This document shows positions 33,765 to 42,837 of a DNA stretch of 54,666 nt, one piece after another. The translations under genes and the position numbers were made by a program. The stretch comes from a bacterium UBP6_UBA1196. GTDB taxonomy: Bacteria; UBP6; UBA1177. Where the stretch lies: NCBI GenBank assembly GCA_002310035.1, contig DBYC01000051.1, positions 1-54,666 of the forward strand. The letters are read 5' to 3'. How positions within the stretch are numbered: the stretch's first letter is position 1; each line of letters starts with the position of its first letter. The notes under the pieces were generated by a model. It had not been told where the DNA came from. It did not search any database and saw nothing but the letters and a program-made list of their open reading frames with translations.

Positions 33765-34769
33765 ATGAGAAAATTTCTTGTGATTTCATTCTGTTTCATT
33801 GCTTTTTTCGTCTCCTGCGGGAGTGCGGAAAAGGCTAAACCCAGGGAGGAGGCTCCCGAGGTCAGCGAAGAGAGTGCCGAGGAGCCTGCAAATCCCGACG
33901 GGATAACCGATATCGGGATCCACAACCTCAAAAACGGCGACCAGTACATCGGCGGCTTCAAAGACCACAAAAAGTTCGGTCAGGGCGAATACCGCTATGC
34001 CAACGGAGACCACTACAAAGGCAACTTCGAGAACGGTCTCTACAACGGTCAGGGCGAGCTGAAGCTGAAAAACGGAACGGTCTATTCCGGCGAATTCAAG
34101 GACGGCAAACGCGACGGTGCTGGCACGCTGACTCTCCCGAGCGGAGATGTCTACGACGGTGATTTTGCTAACGATCTGATCGACGGCGAGGGTACCTACA
34201 GATTCAAGGACGAGCGCGAGTACCGCGGTCACTTCGAAAAGGGCGAACGCCACGGCCAGGGTACGATGACCTTCCCGAGCGGCGCGGTCTACACCGGCGA
34301 GTTCAGGCACGACAAGCGCAGCGGCAGGGGAACGATGACCTTCCACAACGGAGTCGTCTACGAGGGCGATTTCTTCGAGGGAAAGCGTGACGGTCTCGGC
34401 AAGCTCACGATGGCGAACGGGGACGTCTACGAAGGCGAGTTCAGCCGCGATGCCATGCACGGCAAGGGCGTCTACAAGTTCAAGAACGGTGACGTCTACA
34501 CAGGAAAAATGAACCAGAACAAAATCACAGGCAAAGGAAAAAAAGAGACAAAAACAGGTACCTATTCCGGTGGTTTCCTTGACGGCGCCTATCACGGGAT
34601 CGGCAAGATCGAGCATAAGGACGGCAAGGTCGAGCACGGTATCTGGGAGAGCGGCAGAAAGGTGAAGGATCTTCCTCCGTCGGCCTCGGACGAACTTGAA
34701 GAGGAGGAGCCCGCTAGTGCGGAAGATGACGGATCTGAGGGGGATGTGATCGAGGATTGGGACGAATAA
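33765..34769 (+). CDS. MORN-repeat lipoprotein
   Basis: A 334-residue lipoprotein (FVSCGSAEK). From residue 60 it holds about eleven MORN repeats of 23 residues, with the pattern GDxYxGxFxxGxxxGxGxxxxxN, for example GTVYSGEFKDGKRDGAGTLT and GVVYEGDFFEGKRDGLGKLT. MORN repeats form an elongated beta-meander, here anchored outside the cytoplasm. The Glu-rich C-terminus has no known domain. It follows the previous gene by nine bases. Confidence 0.85.
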   Translation: MRKFLVISFCFIAFFVSCGSAEKAKPREEAPEVSEESAEEPANPDGITDIGIHNLKNGDQYIGGFKDHKKFGQGEYRYANGDHYKGNFENGLYNGQGELKLKNGTVYSGEFKDGKRDGAGTLTLPSGDVYDGDFANDLIDGEGTYRFKDEREYRGHFEKGERHGQGTMTFPSGAVYTGEFRHDKRSGRGTMTFHNGVVYEGDFFEGKRDGLGKLTMANGDVYEGEFSRDAMHGKGVYKFKNGDVYTGKMNQNKITGKGKKETKTGTYSGGFLDGAYHGIGKIEHKDGKVEHGIWESGRKVKDLPPSASDELEEEEPASAEDDGSEGDVIEDWDE

Positions 34770-34884
34770 ACACCTTTTTTGACAACTCTTTTACAATATA
34801 AATTGCTTTTTGCGGTTCCCTCCTTAAAATCCCGCACGTAATTTTTTTTGAACGTTTTTTTGTTTATTAACAAGAGGTTGATTT

Positions 34885-36144
34885 ATGTTTCAGGACATCA
34901 GGAAAAAAGGTAGCTCGGTACTCGTTACGCTTATGTTCGCAGCTATCATTATTACCTTCGTTATCTCTTTCGGCCCCGGCGACGACCTGGGCTGCAGTTC
35001 ACGTCAGAACAATGCCGGCACAGTAAACGGCGAGGTCATCTCGACTTCGGAGTTCCGTTTCGCCTATTCGAATCTCTATGATTACTATCAGAGGATGATC
35101 AGAGATTTCAACAACGATATGGCAAGGCAGTACAACCTTTCCCAAAAGGCTATGGACGGCCTTATCGGTGAGATCCTTGTCGCTCAGAAGGCTGAAGAGC
35201 TCGGTTACAGAGTCTCAGACGAGGAGGTCAGTCAGGAGATCGTGAGCAATCCGTACTTCCAGAAGAACGGCGTTTTCGACAAGGAATCATACATGAACAT
35301 GGTCAAGTTCACGCTTAACACGAACGTTACCGCCTATGAGCACCGCGTCCGTATGCAGCTTTTGAGCAGAAAGCTGAGAAGCTTCATTCTCGACAACGTC
35401 TCCGTTTCGGACACCGAAGCCAAGGACGAATTTGTCGCTGCCGGTGAAAAGATCGACGGTTTTGTCTATGTCTTCTCCGACACGAACCTCAAGACCGAAG
35501 CAAGGAGCGCTCTTTTCAACGGTATCACCGACGAAGACGCGCAGAACTACCTCAAGGAGAACGAGGCAAAGGCTAAGCTTGCGTTTGACGACAACGTTTC
35601 AAAATACGCGAAAGAGGGCAACGAATCCGGAACGACGACCTTCGAGGATGTAAAGACCGACGTTGCGAAGGATATGCTCGTAAAGCCGAAGCTCGCTGAC
35701 AAGATCAAAGCTGATTCCGCGAAGCTTTTAGCTGCTCTCAAGGAGAAGAACGAAATGACTGCAGAGGAGATCTCGGCGCTTCTTCCCGACTGGGATATCG
35801 CGAAGAGAGAGATCTCAGGCGTGACCAGACGTTCGACCTTCGTCGCAGGCGTCGGCTTCAGCCCGAAATTCGTTGAAAAGCTCTACTCGAATCCTCAAAA
35901 AGGACTTCTTGACGAAGTCTTCGTAACTGAAGAGGACCGTTACGTCATCGCTTCTGTAACTGCACACACAGAGGCTGATCTTGCAGAGTTCGACAAGTCG
36001 AAGGCTCAGATCAAAGAGGCTCTTGCGATGCAGAAGAAGGCTCAGATCTATGAAAGCTACGTTGAAAACCTCAGAAAGAACGCGGACATCCAGCTCAATG
36101 CGGAATTCCTGAAGATTTTCACATCCACAGGCGCTGAAGAGTAA
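34885..36144 (+). CDS. PpiD/SurA-like membrane-anchored periplasmic chaperone
   Basis: A 419-residue protein with one N-terminal membrane helix (VLVTLMFAAIIITFVISFG) and the SurA/PpiD N-terminal chaperone region: AGTVNGEVISTSEFRFAYSN, GLIGEILVAQKAEELGYRVS, SDEEVSQEIVSNPYFQKNG. These proteins assist folding of outer-membrane and secreted proteins. The segment where a parvulin PPIase domain usually sits (about residues 190-350) does not show its signature, so it may be a chaperone only. AAGAGG precedes the ATG. adk follows after 20 bases. Confidence 0.75.
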   Translation: MFQDIRKKGSSVLVTLMFAAIIITFVISFGPGDDLGCSSRQNNAGTVNGEVISTSEFRFAYSNLYDYYQRMIRDFNNDMARQYNLSQKAMDGLIGEILVAQKAEELGYRVSDEEVSQEIVSNPYFQKNGVFDKESYMNMVKFTLNTNVTAYEHRVRMQLLSRKLRSFILDNVSVSDTEAKDEFVAAGEKIDGFVYVFSDTNLKTEARSALFNGITDEDAQNYLKENEAKAKLAFDDNVSKYAKEGNESGTTTFEDVKTDVAKDMLVKPKLADKIKADSAKLLAALKEKNEMTAEEISALLPDWDIAKREISGVTRRSTFVAGVGFSPKFVEKLYSNPQKGLLDEVFVTEEDRYVIASVTAHTEADLAEFDKSKAQIKEALAMQKKAQIYESYVENLRKNADIQLNAEFLKIFTSTGAEE

Positions 36145-36164
36145 TTTTAAAAAGGGAGACTGCT

Positions 36165-36737
36165 ATGCTTAATATCGCACTTTTCGGTGTTCCGGGTGCC
36201 GGCAAAGGCACACAGGCGAAGCTTCTTGCGGAGCGTTATCACCTTTCGCACATTTCGACAGGCGAACTCATCAGAAACGAGATCAAAAACGGTACGGAGC
36301 TCGGTAAAAAGGCCAAGGCGATCATCGACCGCGGCGAGCTTCTCGATGACGCGATCATCTCCGACATGTTCAAAAGCGAGCTGAAAAGGCTCATGAACAC
36401 TCCCGGACTGCTCTTCGACGGTTATCCGCGCACGCTGAAGCAGGCTGAGATCTTCGATGCCATGCTTAAGGAACTCGGCCTCAAGCTCGACTGTATGCTC
36501 GAACTTTCGCTTTCGGAAGAGGAGTCGACTGCAAGGATCCTGAAACGTGCCGAGATCGAGGGCCGTTCCGACGACAATCTGCAGACCGTAAAGGCGCGTT
36601 TCGACGAATACCGCAGCAAAACCGCTCCGATAGCAGACCACTACAAGGCTGCAGGGCTCTACAAGTGTCTGGACGGCACCGGCACGATAGACGACGTCCA
36701 GAAGAGGATCGTTGCTGTTCTTGAAGATCTCAAGTAG
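36165..36737 (+). CDS. adk: Adenylate kinase (short type)
   Basis: A 190-residue enzyme interconverting ATP, ADP and AMP. The P-loop is GVPGAGKGT at residues 8-16, the AMP-site segment is ISTGELIRNEI, and LLFDGYPRTLKQAEIFD is the Asp-Gly-[FY]-Pro-Arg signature. The LID is short and has no zinc cysteines. In many bacteria adk follows secY; here it is 26 kb away beside the ppiD-like gene. It converges with pgi, two bases apart. Confidence 0.95.
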   Translation: MLNIALFGVPGAGKGTQAKLLAERYHLSHISTGELIRNEIKNGTELGKKAKAIIDRGELLDDAIISDMFKSELKRLMNTPGLLFDGYPRTLKQAEIFDAMLKELGLKLDCMLELSLSEEESTARILKRAEIEGRSDDNLQTVKARFDEYRSKTAPIADHYKAAGLYKCLDGTGTIDDVQKRIVAVLEDLK

Positions 36738-36739
36738 TT

Positions 36740-38392
36740 TCAGATATTTGAATATTCCTTAAATTTGTTTATCAGATTGTTCGTGGATTGATCGTGGGAT
36801 AAAACTCTGTCTCTGGTCTTGAGTTCCGGAACGATCTTTGTCGCAAGCTGTTTCCCGAGCTCTACGCCCCACTGGTCGAAGCTGAAGAGGTTCCAGATCA
36901 CGCCCTGAGTAAAGATTTTGTGTTCGTACATCGCTATCAGCATCCCGAGCCTCTCCGGGTCGAACTTTTTGACGAGGATAGAGGTCGTCGGGCGGTTGCC
37001 GGTGAAGATCTTGAAGGGCAGGAGCCTTGCGATCTCGGTTTCGCTTTTGCCTTTAGCTGCAAGTTCTGCCGTGACCTCTTCAGCCGTTTTTCCGTTCATC
37101 ATCGCCTCGGTCTGCGCAAAAAAGTTGGAGAGCAGGTTGATGTGGTGCTCTCCGATCGGGTTCAGCGAGACAGCCGGAGCGATGAAATCGGCGGAGATCC
37201 GTTTCGTCCCCTGGTGGATCAGCTGATAAAAGGCGTGCTGGCCGTTAGTTCCGGGTTCGCCCCAGATGATCTGTCCGGTCTGGTAGTCTGTCGGATTCCC
37301 CGCACGGTCCGTGCTTTTGCCGTTCGATTCCATGTCCGCCTGCTGAAGGTAGGCCGGAAGACGGTGGAGATACTGGTCGTAGGGTAGTACCGCGTGGGTC
37401 TCAAAGCCCATGAAGTTGTTGTGCCAGATGCCGAGAAGTGCAAGTATCACAGGGATGTTCCGCTCGAACGGAGCCTCCTGAAAGTGCCTGTCCATGAGGC
37501 TTGCGCCGAGCAGGAGCTTTTCGTAGTTTTCGTATCCTGCCGATATCGCGATGCTGAGTCCGATCGCGCTCCAGAGCGAATATCTGCCGCCTACCCAGTC
37601 CCAGAATTCGAACATGTTTTCAGGGTCGATCCCGAAATCAGTTACAGCTTTTGTGTTGGTCGAAAGGGCTGCGAAGTGCTTTGCAATGTCGCGCCCGGAG
37701 CCGCCGTTTTCTAAAAACCACTTTTTCGCGGTATTCGCATTAGTCATGGTCTCGAGAGTCGTGAAAGTTTTTGACGCAATGAGGAAAAGCGTTGTTTCGG
37801 GTCTGAGTTTTTTCAAAGTTTCCGCTATGTGCGTCCCGTCGATATTCGAGACGAAAAATACCCGAAGACCATCTTTCCAAAAAGGTTTCAGAGCTTCAGT
37901 CACCATCACGGGGCCGAGGTCGCTGCCGCCGATCCCGATGTTTACGATGTCAGTCACCGGCTTTCCCGAAAAACCGAGCCACTTTTTGTTTGAGACCTTG
38001 TCGGCAAAGGCTTTCATCTTGTTTTGGACGCGCCTGATGTCATCCTTTATGTTGCGACCGTCAAGAATTATCGGATCGTCTGAAAAATCACGGAGAGCTG
38101 TGTGCAAAACGGCCCTTTTTTCGGTCTCGTTTATCTTTTCTCCGCTGAACATCGCCGCAGCCCCCTCTCTGACACCCGCTTCTCCGGCAAGCTCAAAGAG
38201 AGTTTTCATAACATCTTCATCGATGAGATTTTTTGAATAGTCGAGAAAGATATCGCCGAAAGAAAGAGAAAACCTGTCAGCTCTTTCGGGATCTTCCTTA
38301 AAAAGCGTCCTCAGATCAAAAGTTTTACTTTTCTTAATATTTTCAAGTTTTTTCCAAGATCCGAACTGGGTTGGATTGTTCTTTGGCAGCAT
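36740..38392 (-). CDS. pgi: Glucose-6-phosphate isomerase
   Basis: A 550-residue enzyme, the usual length for the long bacterial/eukaryotic form. It has NIGIGGSDLGPVMVTEAL, VSNIDGTHIAETL, GGRYSLWSAIGLSIA, the catalytic Glu region GEPGTNGQHAFYQLIHQGT and FSFDQWGVELGKQLA. It interconverts glucose 6-phosphate and fructose 6-phosphate. GGAGGG precedes the ATG. It is the last gene of a minus-strand run beginning at 41221. Confidence 0.97.
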   Translation of the reverse strand: MLPKNNPTQFGSWKKLENIKKSKTFDLRTLFKEDPERADRFSLSFGDIFLDYSKNLIDEDVMKTLFELAGEAGVREGAAAMFSGEKINETEKRAVLHTALRDFSDDPIILDGRNIKDDIRRVQNKMKAFADKVSNKKWLGFSGKPVTDIVNIGIGGSDLGPVMVTEALKPFWKDGLRVFFVSNIDGTHIAETLKKLRPETTLFLIASKTFTTLETMTNANTAKKWFLENGGSGRDIAKHFAALSTNTKAVTDFGIDPENMFEFWDWVGGRYSLWSAIGLSIAISAGYENYEKLLLGASLMDRHFQEAPFERNIPVILALLGIWHNNFMGFETHAVLPYDQYLHRLPAYLQQADMESNGKSTDRAGNPTDYQTGQIIWGEPGTNGQHAFYQLIHQGTKRISADFIAPAVSLNPIGEHHINLLSNFFAQTEAMMNGKTAEEVTAELAAKGKSETEIARLLPFKIFTGNRPTTSILVKKFDPERLGMLIAMYEHKIFTQGVIWNLFSFDQWGVELGKQLATKIVPELKTRDRVLSHDQSTNNLINKFKEYSNI

Positions 38393-38401
38393 GATCCCTC
38401 C

Positions 38402-39238
38402 TTAATTTTCACTTTCTGAGATATCTTTTTCCTTCACCTTGAAAATGAGGTAAAGACCTATGATGAAAAGAATCGCTTCCATGATCTGCCCCATAGTGAC
38501 GAACTTGAATACAAGAGGCTCTTCACGGAAAAACTCTATCACGAAATTAAAAAATCCGTAGCCCGAAAGGACTGTTCCAGCAATGATGTTCTTCTTCACA
38601 TTCAACTTTTTCATGATCAGTATCGCGCAGAAAAGCAGAAACATCGAAACAATGATGTAAAGCGGCGCAGGATGCACAGGAAGGGATCCGACATAGCGCG
38701 ACGGAAGGAGCCTTCTTAAGTAGTGTTGCTTTGAAGCAATGCTCGCCGGCGGATATGTTATCGCAAAGATCCCGTCGTAAAGCCTGCCGAAGCAGCATCC
38801 TTCCAGGAGACAGTTTATCCTCGACAGGGCAGCGAACAGAGGAAACGGCCAAAGTATCGCGAATGTCAGTTTTTTCGCCTCTTTCCGGATGAAAACCGTC
38901 ACGAGAGTCAGGATCAAAAGGCCTCCAGTTATCGAAAAACCTTTGAACGCGGTGTTGAAAACATTTTTCAAAGTGGAAAAACTGTCAATCTTTCCGAGCA
39001 TTTTCCACGATGCCGAAAGAAACGGAAAAAGATTGCCCGAAACAATGATTATCAAAAGCGGTGCGAGCGCTGCTCCGGCAAGGGATATCAGCCCTGTTTT
39101 TATTAGGATCATTCTGTTTTTACGGATATTGGTGCTCCTTTTCACCATAAAAAACCAGATCAGGAGATCGAGCGCAAAAAGGAAAGGAGTGACATAGCGC
39201 GCCAGATTGACGACTCCTCCGGAAAGCCAGTTCAGCAT
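38402..39238 (-). CDS. Lgt-like membrane protein (prolipoprotein diacylglyceryl transferase family)
   Basis: A 278-residue protein with six or seven membrane helices. The conserved region ALSRINCLLEGCCFGRLYDG corresponds to the Lgt arginine/glycine core, and HPAPLYIIVSMF and FNFVIEFFREEPLVFKFVTM-GQ match its later blocks. Lgt transfers the diacylglyceryl group onto the lipobox Cys. The usual N-terminal half is poorly conserved, so it may be a divergent Lgt or a relative with another acceptor. It overlaps no neighbour; the metallo-hydrolase lies one base upstream. Confidence 0.65.
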   Translation of the reverse strand: MLNWLSGGVVNLARYVTPFLFALDLLIWFFMVKRSTNIRKNRMILIKTGLISLAGAALAPLLIIIVSGNLFPFLSASWKMLGKIDSFSTLKNVFNTAFKGFSITGGLLILTLVTVFIRKEAKKLTFAILWPFPLFAALSRINCLLEGCCFGRLYDGIFAITYPPASIASKQHYLRRLLPSRYVGSLPVHPAPLYIIVSMFLLFCAILIMKKLNVKKNIIAGTVLSGYGFFNFVIEFFREEPLVFKFVTMGQIMEAILFIIGLYLIFKVKEKDISESEN

Positions 39239-39239
39239 T

Positions 39240-40001
39240 TTAAACCTCTATTTTCAGTCCGTCTACAGCCGGCATGACATTTTCCGGCAGCTTCCTCAAG
39301 GTCTCCGAGTAGTCGAAAGTGTGGTTCATGTGGGTGAGGTAGGCTCTTTCGGGTGCAAGATACTTTATCAGTCCGAGTATCTCCTCAAAACTGAAGTGCG
39401 TGGGGTGCTTTTTCTGGACAGTTGCCGAGATCGCAAGGACTTTTACATCTTTTGCCTTGTCGAGTTCCGCCGGTTCTATCGAATTTATATCGGCAAGAAG
39501 GGCAAAATCCTTGAAACGGAGACTTGTGACAACAGTCTCGCCGTGCTTGTGGCGTATCGGCATGATCGTCATGTTTTTGAACCTGACAGGATCCCTTTCG
39601 ACAAAGACCGGCTTCAGAAAAGGACGCGGCAGATATTCGTTCTCAAAAAAAAGATAAGGAAAACGCTGGGTAGCGATCTCAAAAGTCTCACGGCTCAAAA
39701 AAAACGGGAGAGGCTCTTCTTTTCTGAAGGAAGCCATCCTCATGTCGTCGATCCCTGCAAAATGGTCACTGTGCGCATGCGTCAGCCATCCTGCGTCGAC
39801 ATGCAGAACTCCCGATCTCAGAAGCTGCTGCCTTATTTCGTAGGGGAAATCTATCTGAAGGACTGTTTCATCTTCGATCAATGTCATCGAAAAGCGTGTG
39901 CGGCGGTTGCGTTCGTCGGTAAGCCTGCAAATATCGCAGTTGCAGAAAAGCTGCGGGACTCCGGTGGATGAGCCCGTTCCGTTGAAGATCACAGTCGTCA
40001 C
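39240..40001 (-). CDS. Metallo-beta-lactamase-fold hydrolase, PhnP-like
   Basis: A 253-residue cytoplasmic protein with the metal-binding HxHxDH motif in LTHAHSDHFAGIDD and further ligands in RHKHGET and THMNHTF. The N-terminal GTGSSTGVPQLFCNCDICR, with clustered Cys, is typical of the PhnP-like branch, which includes cyclic-phosphate phosphodiesterases. The exact substrate is not evident; no phn genes are nearby. Its start overlaps the end of the upstream gene by four bases. Confidence 0.75.
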   Translation of the reverse strand: MTTVIFNGTGSSTGVPQLFCNCDICRLTDERNRRTRFSMTLIEDETVLQIDFPYEIRQQLLRSGVLHVDAGWLTHAHSDHFAGIDDMRMASFRKEEPLPFFLSRETFEIATQRFPYLFFENEYLPRPFLKPVFVERDPVRFKNMTIMPIRHKHGETVVTSLRFKDFALLADINSIEPAELDKAKDVKVLAISATVQKKHPTHFSFEEILGLIKYLAPERAYLTHMNHTFDYSETLRKLPENVMPAVDGLKIEV

Positions 40002-41221
40002 TTAAACATCCCTTTGACAACGCTCCAAAAAGAGCGTTTCTTGTTTATCTCTGTTTCCAAAGCTTCAATGAGTTTTTTCTGCGAGGCCACTTTGTCGCGG
40101 AGGCGCAGTATCTCTTTTTCAAGCCGGATCACTTTTTCATGGACAGTCTCGTTTTCCGGCACGTCGTAATAAGGCTCGTCATCCTGCGCCGGCTTCTTTT
40201 CCGCCGCGATATTTTCAGACAGTTCGGGAGTTTCTTCGACATCCGCGATCGGAAGCGTTTTGTCAAGATCGACGGATCCGTCGGCATCGTCAGCCGCTTC
40301 TTCAGGCTCAGCGTGATCTTCCGGCACCGAAGCCTCTTTCTCTGTCATGGCTTCATCCTCTGCATCATCCGCGGCGGCGGGCCCGGATGAGGAAAAAAGC
40401 CTTTTCTGCTCCTCAAGCTCCTCTAAAGTCAGGACAGCTACTTTTGTCGTTATCTTCGGGAAGGCGGCAAGCTGCCCGTCCTGCTTAAAAACGATGAGGA
40501 TCCTGGCGTAAGGGTTCTGCCTGAGGTAGTCTTCGGTCTCACGCTGGGAGATCTGCGAGAAGACCGTATATTGGTTCTTCACGCCGTCCTCTTCCATGAA
40601 GACCGTAAAAAACGGCTGCGGACAGTTCTTTTCGGTGTAATAAGTCCCGCTGATCTTGATATCCTGCGGGATCTCCTTTATGAGGATAGAAATGACATAT
40701 TCCCGCTGCTCCGTCATATACGCTACGGAACCGTACTGGTTCAGCTGCTCCTCTATCCTGATCTTCTGCGTGGAGGCCTTATGCTGTTTCGGCTCGAACG
40801 AATTGAGTCTCTGCAGCGCGGCTCTCGGATCGATGTTGTGAGAAAGACAGAACGCCTTGATCGACGACTTTTTGCGGCTGATATAGTGCTGTTTCGACGT
40901 CTCGACAAAGTTGACGGTGTTCTGATCGTCTATGGAAAAATCGGTGTTCCCCATGATGAAGAACATCAGTGTCGCCGACTGTCTGCTTAGAAAAAACGGA
41001 AGATAAGGGAATTCGCCGTCAAGTTTCCTGAACCAAGCTCTGAAAGGCTGGTCCTGCAATTTTCTGGAAAGGTCGAGCGGACGGGAAGTGCCGAATTTTA
41101 TCACGACTTTATCTTCATTGTCAGCTGAAAGCCCGCTGTCGAGCGCAAGTTTTTCAACAACTGCCTTCACCTGCGAAATATCGCCGCTCAAAATCTCCTG
41201 TTCCGTGATCTTGATCTCCAT
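39998..41221 (-). CDS. Unknown protein with acidic linker and C-terminal coiled coil
   Basis: 407 residues from the ATG at 41219-41221, which has GGAG upstream (the frame is open further to 41248). The first 280 residues form a mixed domain I do not recognise (FRAWFRKLDGEFPYLPFFLS, SVAYMTEQREYVISILIKE). A Glu/Asp/Ala-rich linker (about 285-355) follows, then a coiled coil (VIRLEKEILRLRDKVASQKK) and a short amphipathic end (RSFWSVVKGMFK). It heads the operon with the metallo-hydrolase, Lgt-like protein and pgi. Confidence 0.6.
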   Translation of the reverse strand: MEIKITEQEILSGDISQVKAVVEKLALDSGLSADNEDKVVIKFGTSRPLDLSRKLQDQPFRAWFRKLDGEFPYLPFFLSRQSATLMFFIMGNTDFSIDDQNTVNFVETSKQHYISRKKSSIKAFCLSHNIDPRAALQRLNSFEPKQHKASTQKIRIEEQLNQYGSVAYMTEQREYVISILIKEIPQDIKISGTYYTEKNCPQPFFTVFMEEDGVKNQYTVFSQISQRETEDYLRQNPYARILIVFKQDGQLAAFPKITTKVAVLTLEELEEQKRLFSSSGPAAADDAEDEAMTEKEASVPEDHAEPEEAADDADGSVDLDKTLPIADVEETPELSENIAAEKKPAQDDEPYYDVPENETVHEKVIRLEKEILRLRDKVASQKKLIEALETEINKKRSFWSVVKGMFK

Positions 41222-41313
41222 TTCCCGCTCCGTTTCATCCGCAAACAAAAAAACACTTCTCCATTACCACAAAAGAGAGTGATTTTCCAGAGTTTTTAAG
41301 ATCTATTTTGAGT

Positions 41314-42807
41314 TTATTTTGCGCTTGTTCTGCTCTTGTGGCGGTTGTAGAGGAGCATCGCCGCGATCGAAAGAATGCCGAAAGACGAAAGGACTATCCA
41401 GATCTTCCAGGGAGAGTACGCATCCCAGAGAAGCTGGTTGGCCGCATACTTGTCGAGACCTGTAAGTTCTTGAAAATACGGAAAGAAATCGAAGGTGTCG
41501 ATATTCATTTTCGCGATGGTTTCAGGAAGAAGATTGTCCGGGTTCGCCGATTTGTAGTCGTCAACGACTTTTACAAGTGTCTCAAGCGGAACCTTTTTGA
41601 CATCAAGAAGATACTGTTTCGTTATCTGAAGTTTGTTCGCGAAAGCATCGTAAAGCGGCCCTGAAACGACGTTTCCGACGATCCAGCCTACCGCGAAAGG
41701 AATGTTTGAAAGCCCCATGTAAAGCGCTTTTTTGTCAGCCGGCGCGTTGACTCCGATGTATTCGCTGAATTTGGGCGAGCAGGTCATCTCGCCTAAACTG
41801 AAGAACGCGATGCAGATTGCAGTCACAACACCTGCCATCGTGATCCCGGCGCAGAAAAAGGCTATTGTTGTGAGGCATATTCCGGCCGTTATCGCCACAA
41901 GCCGCGGGAATTTGCCGGTGACGACGCTCCACGGAACGACGAAAAGGACGATGCAGAGCGAATTTATGTTGATGAACTGTTCCGCTTTTACGCTGCCGTT
42001 GTCGGTCATAAACGACGGAAGGATCTTCGCCAGTTCGCGGCTGTCAGTCCACTGGTCGATGAAATTGGGGTAAAGATCCCAAAGCTGCATGAACATGAGC
42101 CAGAAACCACTGAAAATAAGGAGGAATATCATAAAATCCTTGTCTTTGAGCGCGGTCCATGTGTCGTTGAGCGCGTCTTTTGCGGACTTCGTGGCTTTCA
42201 GTTTCTCGGGCTCCTTGAATAAGAAAGTTGCCGGAATGTAGTTGAAAGCCGTAACTGCCGCAGCCGCGTAGAAGACATAGCTCCATGTGTAGCCGTCGGT
42301 GTCGTTTCCGCGCAGAGTGCTCGCCATGAGAGGAGCAAGAAGACCTCCGATGTTTACGACCCAGTAGAAAATGCCGTAGCCGACCGAGCTGTTTTCCTCA
42401 GTTACCGAACTTGCGACCGTTCCCTGTATCGGCGGCTTGAAGATGGCTGTTCCCGTCCCGACCGCGATACCGGCAAGCATCATGCTCCAGAAACCCGCCG
42501 CGTTCGCCATCAGAATGTAGCCGAAAACATTGGTCGTAAAAGCGATGTAGAGACTTTTGCGGTAGCCTAAATAGTTGGCGAAAGAGCCGCTCAGCATCGG
42601 AATAAGGCTCTGACACGCCGCCCAGACACCGAAAATAAGCCCTTTCTCGGTGAAAGTGAGCCCGAGACCGTGTTTGTCGGCAGTCGCGATCATCCAAAGC
42701 GGAAGCACCGCCCTGACCGAGAAGAACGCGAGCCGCTCGAACATCTCCATGATGTTGGCGATCCAGAAATTCCTCTGAAATCCTGTGACTTGTGATTTGA
42801 AACTCAT
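41314..42807 (-). CDS. MFS transporter, POT/PTR-like
   Basis: A 497-residue transporter with about twelve to fourteen membrane helices. The N-terminal NIMEMFERLAFFSVRAVLPL resembles the ExxERF region of proton-dependent oligopeptide transporters, and YWVVNIGGLLAPLMAS is the matching fifth-helix motif. FANYLGYRKSLYIAF is the MFS motif A loop. Substrate is uncertain; peptides are the family default. It lies upstream of the minus-strand operon, with its own gap of 92 bases. Confidence 0.75.
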   Translation of the reverse strand: MSFKSQVTGFQRNFWIANIMEMFERLAFFSVRAVLPLWMIATADKHGLGLTFTEKGLIFGVWAACQSLIPMLSGSFANYLGYRKSLYIAFTTNVFGYILMANAAGFWSMMLAGIAVGTGTAIFKPPIQGTVASSVTEENSSVGYGIFYWVVNIGGLLAPLMASTLRGNDTDGYTWSYVFYAAAAVTAFNYIPATFLFKEPEKLKATKSAKDALNDTWTALKDKDFMIFLLIFSGFWLMFMQLWDLYPNFIDQWTDSRELAKILPSFMTDNGSVKAEQFININSLCIVLFVVPWSVVTGKFPRLVAITAGICLTTIAFFCAGITMAGVVTAICIAFFSLGEMTCSPKFSEYIGVNAPADKKALYMGLSNIPFAVGWIVGNVVSGPLYDAFANKLQITKQYLLDVKKVPLETLVKVVDDYKSANPDNLLPETIAKMNIDTFDFFPYFQELTGLDKYAANQLLWDAYSPWKIWIVLSSFGILSIAAMLLYNRHKSRTSAK

Positions 42808-42837
42808 AGTCTGCTCCTTATCAAAAATATGTGATCT

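Noticed and set aside
34779..34802. TTGACA and TATAAA upstream of the PpiD-like gene
   Set aside because: The spacing is only 12 bp, too short for a normal sigma-70 promoter, so I did not list it.
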